A stretch of DNA of 48,050 bases from an uncultured Oscillospiraceae bacterium (GTDB lineage: Bacteria; Bacillota; Clostridia; Oscillospirales; Oscillospiraceae): assembly GCA_944385095.1 (NCBI GenBank), contig CALWVS010000016.1, positions 1 to 48,050 on the forward strand, read 5' to 3'. A program made the position numbers and the translations under genes. The notes under the pieces are model-generated. The model was not told the DNA's origin. It ran no database searches and was given only the letters and a program-made list of their open reading frames with translations. Shown in pieces: positions 16,566-23,921 of the stretch; within the stretch, counting starts at the first letter, position 1, and each line of letters begins with the position of its first letter.

Positions 16566-16913
16566 ATGGGTATTTTCTATGGAATGCAATTTATCTTTTA
16601 TGCCATATTCTTCTTATGTGTAGGAGTTTTTATTTTCTACGCTGTCCGTGGTATTTCTCAATGGAATCAAAACAACCATTCCCCAAAGTTGACTGTAGAG
16701 GCAACTGTGGTTGCTAAAAGAACCAATGTGTCACACCACCACCATGATACACATATGTCCACGTCCACCAGCTACTATGTAACCTTTCAGGTAGAAAGTG
16801 GGGACAGACTGGAACTGCGTATGAGTGGGCGAGACTATGGAATGTTGGCGGAAGGAGATGATGGAAAACTCTCCTTTCAGGGAACTCGCTACCTTGGCTT
16901 TGAACGGAGTTAA
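16566..16913 (+). CDS. DUF2500 family membrane-anchored protein
   Basis: The 115-aa protein has one N-terminal hydrophobic helix (about 5-28) and then a small beta-rich domain. DUF2500 traits are YYVTFQVESGDRLELRMSG, RDYGMLAEGDDGKLSFQGTR and the end YLGFERS. A histidine cluster (SHHHHDTHMS) in the middle is unusual and could bind metal. Start is ambiguous: ATG 16566 has AGGTG 9 nt upstream, while an in-frame GTG at 16554 would add four residues. Function unknown. It may be co-transcribed with ptb, about 45 nt downstream. Confidence 0.85.
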   Translation: MGIFYGMQFIFYAIFFLCVGVFIFYAVRGISQWNQNNHSPKLTVEATVVAKRTNVSHHHHDTHMSTSTSYYVTFQVESGDRLELRMSGRDYGMLAEGDDGKLSFQGTRYLGFERS

Positions 16914-16958
16914 TACCACCACAGGAATCAAATTTGCACGATATTGAGGAGTGTCTCT

Positions 16959-17867
16959 ATGACATTAGAAACTTTTGATACATTACGAAAAAAACAAAAG
17001 AATTGTTCTAAAAAACGGGCAGTGGTTGCAGCTGCCCACGACCTTCATACTTTGGAAAGTGTCTTTCATGCCCACAAAAATGGGCTGATTGACCCCATTT
17101 TAGTGGGAGACAAAGAGAAACTCTGCACATACTGTTTGGATTTTGGTATCAAGCCGGACAGCCTCACCATTTTAAATGCACAAGACGATGTACAATGTGC
17201 CAGTCTGGCAGTGGACTGTATTCGCTCAGGACAGGGGCAGCTCCTCATCAAAGGACTGATTCCCACAGGTACCCTTTTAAAAGCGGTGGTCAACCGAGAA
17301 CATGGTATTGTATCTGCTCCCCTTTTATCCCATGTTGCAATTCTGGAAGTGCCCAGCTACCACAAACTGATGTTTATTACAGATGGAGGTATGGTCATTG
17401 CACCCTCTCTGGAGCAAAAAAAAGCCATTTTGAAAAACTGTCTGTCTCTCTGTCATTTTTTAGGGTATGACTGCCCAAAAGTAGCCATACTATGTGCCTC
17501 AGAAACAGTGAGTGCCAATATGCAGGAAACCGTGGATGCGGATATTATTAAAAAAGAAGCAAATGATAAAACATATGGCTCCTGTGTGGTAGAAGGTCCC
17601 ATTTCTTTTGATTTGGCAACCGATTTAGAATCTGCAAAAGTAAAGGGTTACCACAGCCCTGTTGCTGGCGATGCTGACATTTTTCTTGTCCCTTCCATTA
17701 CCGTTGGCAATGTACTTGGAAAGTCCCTCTATGGCATGGCAGGAGGCAGTATGGCTGGCATTGTGATGGGTGCTAAAGTCCCTATCACTGTCAATTCACG
17801 CAGTGCATCCCCTGACGAAAAATACAACTCTATTTTAATCGCTGCCGCTATGGCAGACAGGATTTAG
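16959..17867 (+). CDS. ptb: Phosphate butyryltransferase
   Basis: The 302-aa cytosolic enzyme converts butyryl-CoA and phosphate to butyryl phosphate and CoA, the first half of the kinase route to butyrate. It belongs to the phosphate acetyl/butyryltransferase family. Visible features are RAVVAAAHD, DPILVGDK, LIKGLIPTGTLLKAVVNRE, LSHVAILEVPSYHKLMFITD and, near the end, LYGMAGGSMAGIVMGAKVPI and VNSRSASPDEKYNSI. Length is typical. ATG 16959 follows GAGGAG by 7 nt. buk starts 12 nt after its stop, which separates butyryl from acetyl specificity (Pta would pair with AckA). Confidence 0.92.
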   Translation: MTLETFDTLRKKQKNCSKKRAVVAAAHDLHTLESVFHAHKNGLIDPILVGDKEKLCTYCLDFGIKPDSLTILNAQDDVQCASLAVDCIRSGQGQLLIKGLIPTGTLLKAVVNREHGIVSAPLLSHVAILEVPSYHKLMFITDGGMVIAPSLEQKKAILKNCLSLCHFLGYDCPKVAILCASETVSANMQETVDADIIKKEANDKTYGSCVVEGPISFDLATDLESAKVKGYHSPVAGDADIFLVPSITVGNVLGKSLYGMAGGSMAGIVMGAKVPITVNSRSASPDEKYNSILIAAAMADRI

Positions 17868-17879
17868 GAGGGCATGTGC

Positions 17880-18977
17880 ATGAAACACAGACTGCTGATT
17901 ATCAATCCAGGTTCCACCAGTACCAAAGTGGCTGTTTATGATGAGGAACAACAGATTGCATTCAAAAACATTACCCACACCTCTCAGGAACTCTCTCCCT
18001 ATCCCACACTTTATGACCAGTTGGACTACCGTGTGGCTCTGGTACGGGGCTGGCTGGCAACAGAGGGAATCTCTCTTTCTACACTCACCGCAGTGGTGGG
18101 GCGTGGTGGCATTATTCCCAATATTGTGGCTGGCGGATATGTGGTGGATGACCAACTGGTGGATTGTCTGCGCAACTATCCAGTGTTTGACCATGCCTCC
18201 AATTTAGGCGGATTGATGGCGCAGGAATTTGCAAAACCACTGCATATTCCAGCCTATATCTATGACGCTGTCACCAGTGATGAACTCCTTCCAGAGGCAA
18301 GAGTAACCGGATTTCGAGAGGTTCGCCGCAGTAGTTTCTGTCATGTACTCAATGCTCGTGCCACTGCATACAAATATGCTCAGACACTGGGCAGAAACTA
18401 TGAGGATTTAAACCTAGTCATAGCCCATTTGGGCGGCGGTATTTCCATTTCTGCACACAGTCATGGTAGAATTATTGACTCTGTCTCTGATGATGCAGGT
18501 CCTTTTTCCCCTGACCGCTCTGGCAGTTTAAATATGCTCTATGTAGTAGACCTGTGCTACTCTGGCAAATACACCAAGCAGGATATGCTCAAAAAACTGC
18601 GTGGGGAAGGTGGCATGTCTGCCCTGTTGGGAACTCACGATTGTCAGGAAATTGAACGACGCATCCAAGCTGGGGATGAATATGCCGCCCTTGTCTATCA
18701 GGCACAGGCTCTGCAAATTGCAAAAGGTGTGGGCATTATGCTGGGTTGCTTCACAGAGTTAATTGATGCAGTGATTTTAACCGGTGGGTTGGCAAATTCC
18801 AAACTTTTGACAGGAAAAGTCATTGATTATCTCCATAATCTTGTAAAAGTTGTGGTGATTCCAGGGGAAAATGAAATGGAGGCACTGGCAAAAGGCGTTT
18901 TGCGTATTTTGCGTGGGGAAGAACCTGTCCATCACTTCTCCCCTGCCTGCTCTATCCATACCAGTAATCAGACATAA
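17880..18977 (+). CDS. buk: Butyrate kinase
   Basis: The 365-aa acetokinase-family enzyme transfers phosphate from butyryl phosphate to ADP, giving butyrate and ATP. Family motifs are LIINPGSTSTKVAVYD at the start, VGRGG, PVFDHASNLGG, HLGGGISISAHSHGRIIDS (phosphate loop), EGGMSALLGTHD and ILTGGLANSKLL. ATG 17880 lies 7 nt after AGGAGGG; an ATG at 17874 is too close to that site. With ptb upstream this forms the substrate-level phosphorylation step of butyrate fermentation. Confidence 0.94.
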   Translation: MKHRLLIINPGSTSTKVAVYDEEQQIAFKNITHTSQELSPYPTLYDQLDYRVALVRGWLATEGISLSTLTAVVGRGGIIPNIVAGGYVVDDQLVDCLRNYPVFDHASNLGGLMAQEFAKPLHIPAYIYDAVTSDELLPEARVTGFREVRRSSFCHVLNARATAYKYAQTLGRNYEDLNLVIAHLGGGISISAHSHGRIIDSVSDDAGPFSPDRSGSLNMLYVVDLCYSGKYTKQDMLKKLRGEGGMSALLGTHDCQEIERRIQAGDEYAALVYQAQALQIAKGVGIMLGCFTELIDAVILTGGLANSKLLTGKVIDYLHNLVKVVVIPGENEMEALAKGVLRILRGEEPVHHFSPACSIHTSNQT

Positions 18978-18980
18978 AAA

Positions 18981-19011
18981 GAGAGAGTTGCCTGTCATAG
19001 GCAACTCTCTC
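18981..19011. terminator. Bidirectional terminator between buk and the AGCS gene
   Basis: A 13-bp stem GAGAGAGTTGCCT/AGGCAACTCTCTC with a 5-nt loop. A-run on the left and T-run on the right serve the two convergent genes. Confidence 0.85.
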
Positions 19012-19015
19012 TCCT

Positions 19016-20407
19016 TTAAGATACCTTTTGATGATGTGAAATTCTTACAACAATATGGGACAGTGCAAACAATGCAATGGCATTGGGAATCACCATCAAA
19101 TTATTAAACATATCTGTCAGTTCCCATACCAGTGTATTGGACATCATAGTACCAAGGAAAATAAACACGAGGGCAAGGGCAGAATAAACTGGGGCTGCCT
19201 TTTTGCCAAAGAGATAAATGACGTTGATTTTTCCAAACATATTCCAACTCAAAACAGTGGAGAATGCAAAGAAAAACAGACACACTGCTACAAACATAGC
19301 CCCAAGTTGTCCTCCAAATACAGTGCCAAATGCTGTCTGTGCCAAATTGGAATTGTTGATTCCTTCTGGAATCACACCAGAGTGGAGAATTCCATCGCTG
19401 GTATACAAAGTAGAAATGACCACCAGAGCATTGAGGGTCAATACCACAAAGGTATCAATAAATACACCAATCATCGCTACAACACCCTGGTCATGTGGAT
19501 CTTTTACGTTTGCCTGTGCATGAGCATGTGGAGTGGAGCCCATACCTGCCTCATTGGAGAAAAGACCTCTCTTTGCACCCTGGCTAATAGCAGTTTTGAT
19601 GGCATGACCAAAACCACCGCCGATGATGGCCTGTGGCATAAAGGCGTATTGAAAAATCATACCAAATGTTTGTGGAATGTACTGAATCCGCATTACCAGT
19701 ACTGCCAGCGCACCCAGCAGGAAAATAGCGGCCATGATGGGCACCAGTTTCTCGGTAACGGCAGCCAGACGCTGCACACCACCCAGGAAAATCACACCAC
19801 AGATGACAACAAGAACCAAACCAGCAATCCAGGATGGAATCCCAAAGGCTGTCTGAATGGTGGAACCAATGGAATTAGACTGCACCATACACCCCATAAA
19901 GCCCAGTGCCAAAATGATGGCAACTGCAAAAAAGCCTGCCAGAAATTTACCAAATGCACCTTTGAATGCAGTGGTAATATAATAGACGGGACCGCCGTGG
20001 ATGGAGCCATCCTCATCTTTTACCCTTGTGTGAATCGCAAGGGTTGCCTCCGCATAGATGGTTGCCATACCAAAAAAGGCAATAATCCACATCCAGAAAA
20101 TCGCACCGGGACCACCAGTTAAAATGGCACCAGATGCACCCACAATATTACCAGTTCCCACCTGAGCTGCAATGGAAGTGGCAAGAGCCTGAAAAGAGCT
20201 CATACCAGAGGCATGTTTTGCTCCATTGAGAGAAAGATTGCCAAATACTTTGCGCATTCCCTCTCCAAAACAGCGGAGCTGGACAAAATTAGTACGAATG
20301 GAGTAAAACAATCCCACACCTATCAGCAGAAAAACCAGAATATAGCTGGACAGATAGGTGTTGATGTTGACAACAATTGGGTACAATACAGCTTCTAGCG
20401 ATTCCAT
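19016..20407 (-). CDS. Alanine/glycine:cation symporter (AGCS family)
   Basis: The 463-aa polytopic carrier has about ten membrane helices. The family signatures are SSFQALATSIAAQVGTGNIV, PGAIFWMWIIAFFGMATIYAE and the AGCS motif SNEAGMGSTPHAHAQANV. It imports alanine or glycine with Na+. A tandem glycine riboswitch and terminator in the leader (20443-20712) point to glycine as ligand and probable substrate. ATG 20407 follows GGGGAGAAG; a TTG further upstream overlaps that site. Confidence 0.95.
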   Translation of the reverse strand: MESLEAVLYPIVVNINTYLSSYILVFLLIGVGLFYSIRTNFVQLRCFGEGMRKVFGNLSLNGAKHASGMSSFQALATSIAAQVGTGNIVGASGAILTGGPGAIFWMWIIAFFGMATIYAEATLAIHTRVKDEDGSIHGGPVYYITTAFKGAFGKFLAGFFAVAIILALGFMGCMVQSNSIGSTIQTAFGIPSWIAGLVLVVICGVIFLGGVQRLAAVTEKLVPIMAAIFLLGALAVLVMRIQYIPQTFGMIFQYAFMPQAIIGGGFGHAIKTAISQGAKRGLFSNEAGMGSTPHAHAQANVKDPHDQGVVAMIGVFIDTFVVLTLNALVVISTLYTSDGILHSGVIPEGINNSNLAQTAFGTVFGGQLGAMFVAVCLFFFAFSTVLSWNMFGKINVIYLFGKKAAPVYSALALVFIFLGTMMSNTLVWELTDMFNNLMVIPNAIALFALSHIVVRISHHQKVS

Positions 20408-20442
20408 AATAATTCTTCTCCCCTTCAATCAGTTCAAACAAA

Positions 20443-20473
20443 GACAAAAAGACTGTGGAGAACTCCACAGCCT
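20443..20473 (-). terminator. Expression-platform terminator of the glycine riboswitch
   Basis: On the minus strand CTGTGGAG-TT-CTCCACAG is followed by TCTTTTTGTC. A second hairpin (20491-20524, AACACC paired with GGTGTT) lies between it and the aptamers. Confidence 0.7.
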
Positions 20474-20530
20474 TTCAAAACAACAAAGACAACACCTGCC
20501 CTCCTGATAAAAAAGAGGGGTGTTTTTTTA

Positions 20531-20712
20531 ATCATCTCTGTCCTTTTGCCTGAGAGATTGGCAGATGACACACATCCTCATCTGCGTTGCACCTTCGGCA
20601 CCCGTTTGTCGAGCTTCTCCAGAGTCACATCCACGTACAGTCCCTATCCAGATTGATGGACACCTGAGAGTGTTACTCCTTCGGTGAGCCTTTACGCCAC
20701 TTTCCTGCACGC
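20531..20712 (-). promoter_or_regulatory. Tandem glycine riboswitch
   Basis: Two aptamers are visible on the minus strand. Aptamer 1 has ACCGAAGGAG (20676-20685) and CTCTCAGGT (20662-20670). Aptamer 2 has GCCGAAGGTGCAA (20587-20599) and CTCTCAGGCAAAAGGACAG (within 20536-20556). These are the conserved blocks of the glycine (gcvT) riboswitch class. The element sits in the leader of an AGCS symporter, a known target class. Confidence 0.93.
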
Positions 20713-20742
20713 TTCCTATGTCATTGTTCTATTGTGACTGCT

Positions 20743-20771
20743 ACCTTACCACAAGAATGTTAATCTGTCAA
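20743..20771 (-). promoter_or_regulatory. Promoter of the riboswitch-AGCS transcript
   Basis: On the minus strand: TTGACA, 17 bp, TAAGGT, about 25 nt ahead of the first aptamer. The stretch 20772-20865 toward secA holds no gene. Confidence 0.6.
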
Positions 20772-20869
20772 CCCTGTAAAAACAAAGTTCCGTCAATTGT
20801 GGATATCCCAAAAAAAGAAAGGCACTTTTGTAAAGTTTACATTTTCCTCTTTTTTATCTTGGCATTGTG

Positions 20870-20878
20870 TGCTATACT
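20870..20878 (+). promoter_or_regulatory. Extended -10 promoter of secA
   Basis: TGCTATACT with a T-rich region at the -35 position, about 70 nt before the secA ATG. Confidence 0.45.
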
Positions 20879-20948
20879 AAAGCGATACTGTGCATAAACG
20901 TATTTTTCACGTTTTATAAATAGCAAGAACATTTTGAGGTGTGGTTAT

Positions 20949-23705
20949 ATGAGTTTATTGAAAAAAATTTTTGGCACCAGCTCTCAGCGAGAGGTGAAGG
21001 CAATTATGCCTCTGGTGCACAAAATCGAAGCACTGGAGGAAGAATACCGTGCTTTGACAGATGCCCAGCTACAGGCAAAAACCCCTGAATTCAAAGAGAG
21101 ACTTGCCAATGGTGAGACATTGGATGACATTTTACCAGAAGCATTTGCCGCCTGTCGTGAGGCCTCTCGCCGTGTGCTTGGCATGTTCCCTTATCAGGTA
21201 CAGCTCATTGGTGGTATCATCCTCCACCAGGGTCGTATTGCAGAAATGCGCACTGGTGAAGGTAAAACTCTGGTAGCCACTTTGCCAGCGTATCTGAATG
21301 CACTGGCTGGAAAAGGTGTCCATGTGGTTACAGTCAACGATTACCTTGCAAAGCGTGACTCTGAGTGGATGGGTAAGGTCTATCGCTTTATGGGATTAAC
21401 GGTTGGTCTGGTGATTCATGGTGTTATGGGTCCTGAAAAGAAGGCTGCCTATGATGCTGATATTACCTACGGAACCAACAACGAGTTTGGGTTTGACTAT
21501 CTGCGTGACAATATGGCCATCTATGCCAATGAACTGGTGCAGCGTGGTCACAGCTTTGCCATTGTGGACGAGGTGGACTCCATCCTCATTGATGAGGCAA
21601 GAACCCCTTTGATTATTTCAGGTCAGGGCGAACAGTCCACACAGCTCTACACCATTGTAGACCGCTTTGTCTCTGGGCTTACCTGTGAGCGTGTGGCTCG
21701 GGTGGATGCCAAAGAAGAAGAGGATGTGGACATTGATGCCGACTATATTGTGGATGAGAAGGCACGCACTGCCACTCTGACCGCAAGAGGCATTGCCAAG
21801 GCAGAAAAGACATTTCAGGTGGAAAATCTGGCAGACCCCGAAAATACTACACTTTCCCACCACATCAATCAGGCTATTAAGGCCCATGGTGTGATGAAGC
21901 GCGACATTGACTATGTGGTCAAAGAGGGGCAAGTGATCATTGTTGATGAATTTACTGGTCGTCTGATGTTTGGGCGTCGCTACAATGAGGGACTCCATCA
22001 GGCCATTGAAGCAAAGGAGCATGTACAGGTCGCCAACGAATCCAAAACCCTTGCCACTGTCACCTTCCAGAACTATTTCCGTCTCTATGACAAACTCTCT
22101 GGCATGACTGGTACTGCCATGACAGAAGAGGAGGAATTTGGCACTATTTATGAGCTGGACATTGTAGAAATTCCTACCAACCGCCCTGTACAGCGGATTG
22201 ACCATCAAGATGTGGTGTACAAAACAGAGGCTGGAAAGCTGCGTGCCATCGTCAACCAGATTGAGGAGTGCTACCAGAAAAAACAGCCTGTTCTGGTTGG
22301 TACTGTTTCCATTGAAAAATCAGAAGAAATTTCTGCTATGCTGAAAAAGCGTGGCATTAAGCACAATGTACTCAACGCCAAGAATCATGAACGAGAGGCT
22401 GAAATTGTGGCACAGGCTGGTAAATTAGGGGCTGTCACAGTGGCAACCAATATGGCCGGTCGTGGTACTGATATTATGCTGGGTGGTAATGCTGAGTATC
22501 TGGCAAAGGCAGACTTGCGTCGCTCTGGCATGACAGAGGAAATGCTTGTGGAAGCCACTGGCTATGCTGAAACGGACAATCAGGAAATTTTAAATGCCCG
22601 CAAGCAGTTTGCCGATGCTGAGGCAAAATACAAGTCTGAAATTCAGTCTGAGGCTGACCAAGTGCGTGAACTGGGTGGTCTGTTCATTCTTGGCACAGAA
22701 CGCCATGAGTCCCGCCGTATTGACAACCAGTTGCGTGGTCGTGCTGGTCGTCAGGGGGATCCCGGTGAAAGCCGTTTTTACCTCTCTCTGGAAGATGATA
22801 TTATGCGTCTCTTTGGCTCTGAGCGTGTGATGGCAATGATGGAAAAACTGGGTGTAGATGAAGATACTCCCATTGAGCAGAAAATGCTGACCAATGCCAT
22901 TGAAAACGCACAGAGACAGGTGGAGTCCCGCAACTTCCAAACCCGTAAAAATGTGCTGCAATATGACGATGTGATGAATACCCAGCGTAAGGTGGTCTAT
23001 GAGGAGAGACGCAAGGTATTGGATGGAGAGGACTTGCAAGAATCTATCCAGACTATGCTGCACAACATGATTGCCAATGCTATTCAAGGGCATATGGGAG
23101 AACAGAAATTTATGGATGCAGAGGCATTCCATACTGCCGTTGCCCCCTTCCGCTCCATGTTCCTCCAGCCCGATGAGATGAACTTCACCACTGAGGACTT
23201 GACCAACTACAACGAGCAACAGCTCATTGAACTTCTGTACAATCGTGCCAAAGAAGTATATGCCCAGCGTGAGCAGGAATTTACTTCTCCCATGATGCGG
23301 GAAATGGAACGTGTGCTTATGCTGCGTGTGGTGGACGAATACTGGATGGACCAGATTGAGTCTATGAATGATTTGAAGCAGGGCATTGGTTTGCGCGCCT
23401 ATGCACAGACAGACCCTGTGGTAGCCTACAAAAAAGAAGGCTATGAGATGTTTGAGCAGATGATTACTGCCATTCAGGAGGAAACTCTGCGCCGACTGTT
23501 TATGGTCAGACTGCGTAAAAATGAGGAAGTCAAGCGGGAACGTGTGGCAAAGATTACTGGGGAATCCGGTGGCAGTGACCAAACTGTTACCAAACAACCA
23601 AAACGAACCATTGTCAAAATTGGACGTAATGATCCATGTCCATGTGGCTCCGGTCTTAAATTCAAAAAATGTACCTGTCCTCAGTTCCATTCTGCACAAT
23701 CATAA
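20949..23705 (+). CDS. secA: Protein translocase ATPase SecA
   Basis: The 918-aa motor drives preproteins through SecYEG using ATP; it is cytosolic and peripheral to the membrane. Motifs in order: Walker A MRTGEGKTL (about 103), VNDYLAKRD, FDYLRDNM, Walker B VDEVDSILIDEARTPLIISG (about 208), the preprotein cross-linking region, MTGTAMTEEEEF, TNMAGRGTDIMLGGN and GGLFILGTERHESRRIDNQL with GRAGRQGDPG. The C-terminal SEC-C tail GRNDPCPCGSGLKFKKCTC binds zinc. Length and order are standard SecA1. GAGGTG fixes ATG 20949. No neighbouring sec genes. Confidence 0.98.
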   Translation: MSLLKKIFGTSSQREVKAIMPLVHKIEALEEEYRALTDAQLQAKTPEFKERLANGETLDDILPEAFAACREASRRVLGMFPYQVQLIGGIILHQGRIAEMRTGEGKTLVATLPAYLNALAGKGVHVVTVNDYLAKRDSEWMGKVYRFMGLTVGLVIHGVMGPEKKAAYDADITYGTNNEFGFDYLRDNMAIYANELVQRGHSFAIVDEVDSILIDEARTPLIISGQGEQSTQLYTIVDRFVSGLTCERVARVDAKEEEDVDIDADYIVDEKARTATLTARGIAKAEKTFQVENLADPENTTLSHHINQAIKAHGVMKRDIDYVVKEGQVIIVDEFTGRLMFGRRYNEGLHQAIEAKEHVQVANESKTLATVTFQNYFRLYDKLSGMTGTAMTEEEEFGTIYELDIVEIPTNRPVQRIDHQDVVYKTEAGKLRAIVNQIEECYQKKQPVLVGTVSIEKSEEISAMLKKRGIKHNVLNAKNHEREAEIVAQAGKLGAVTVATNMAGRGTDIMLGGNAEYLAKADLRRSGMTEEMLVEATGYAETDNQEILNARKQFADAEAKYKSEIQSEADQVRELGGLFILGTERHESRRIDNQLRGRAGRQGDPGESRFYLSLEDDIMRLFGSERVMAMMEKLGVDEDTPIEQKMLTNAIENAQRQVESRNFQTRKNVLQYDDVMNTQRKVVYEERRKVLDGEDLQESIQTMLHNMIANAIQGHMGEQKFMDAEAFHTAVAPFRSMFLQPDEMNFTTEDLTNYNEQQLIELLYNRAKEVYAQREQEFTSPMMREMERVLMLRVVDEYWMDQIESMNDLKQGIGLRAYAQTDPVVAYKKEGYEMFEQMITAIQEETLRRLFMVRLRKNEEVKRERVAKITGESGGSDQTVTKQPKRTIVKIGRNDPCPCGSGLKFKKCTCPQFHSAQS

Positions 23706-23716
23706 TTCACCTGTTG

Positions 23717-23745
23717 CTCCAGCCAGTTTTCAATACTGGCTGGAG
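23717..23745 (+). terminator. Terminator of secA
   Basis: An 11-bp stem CTCCAGCCAGT/ACTGGCTGGAG followed by TATTTGCTTTG. Confidence 0.8.
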
Positions 23746-23828
23746 TATTTGCTTTGTTTCCCTTGTAGGTTAAAATCACACATTTCTCCTATCCTCAATT
23801 TCAAAATATAAAAATCAATAAATACTCC

Positions 23829-23855
23829 TTAATTTTTCTTTATTTTTGTCGATAT
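23829..23855 (+). promoter_or_regulatory. SigD (sigma-28)-type promoter of the chemoreceptor gene
   Basis: TTAA, 15 bp, GTCGATAT, against the B. subtilis SigD consensus TAAA-N15-GCCGATAT: one mismatch in each box. It lies about 65 nt before the ATG of a methyl-accepting protein, the expected type of target. Confidence 0.65.
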
Positions 23856-23921
23856 GCACTACAAGAGTGTGTGGATTGTACTATAAATACAATATTATGG
23901 ATTGGAATGGGGGAATATGTG

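Noticed and set aside
19055-20122. A 355-codon open frame antisense to the AGCS symporter
   Set aside because: The symporter frame carries the family motifs. The antisense frame is rich in Cys, His and Asn without a domain or ribosome site.
22590-23699. A 369-codon open frame antisense to secA
   Set aside because: It lies wholly within the conserved secA reading frame, lacks a start context and has biased His/Phe/Leu composition typical of antisense frames.
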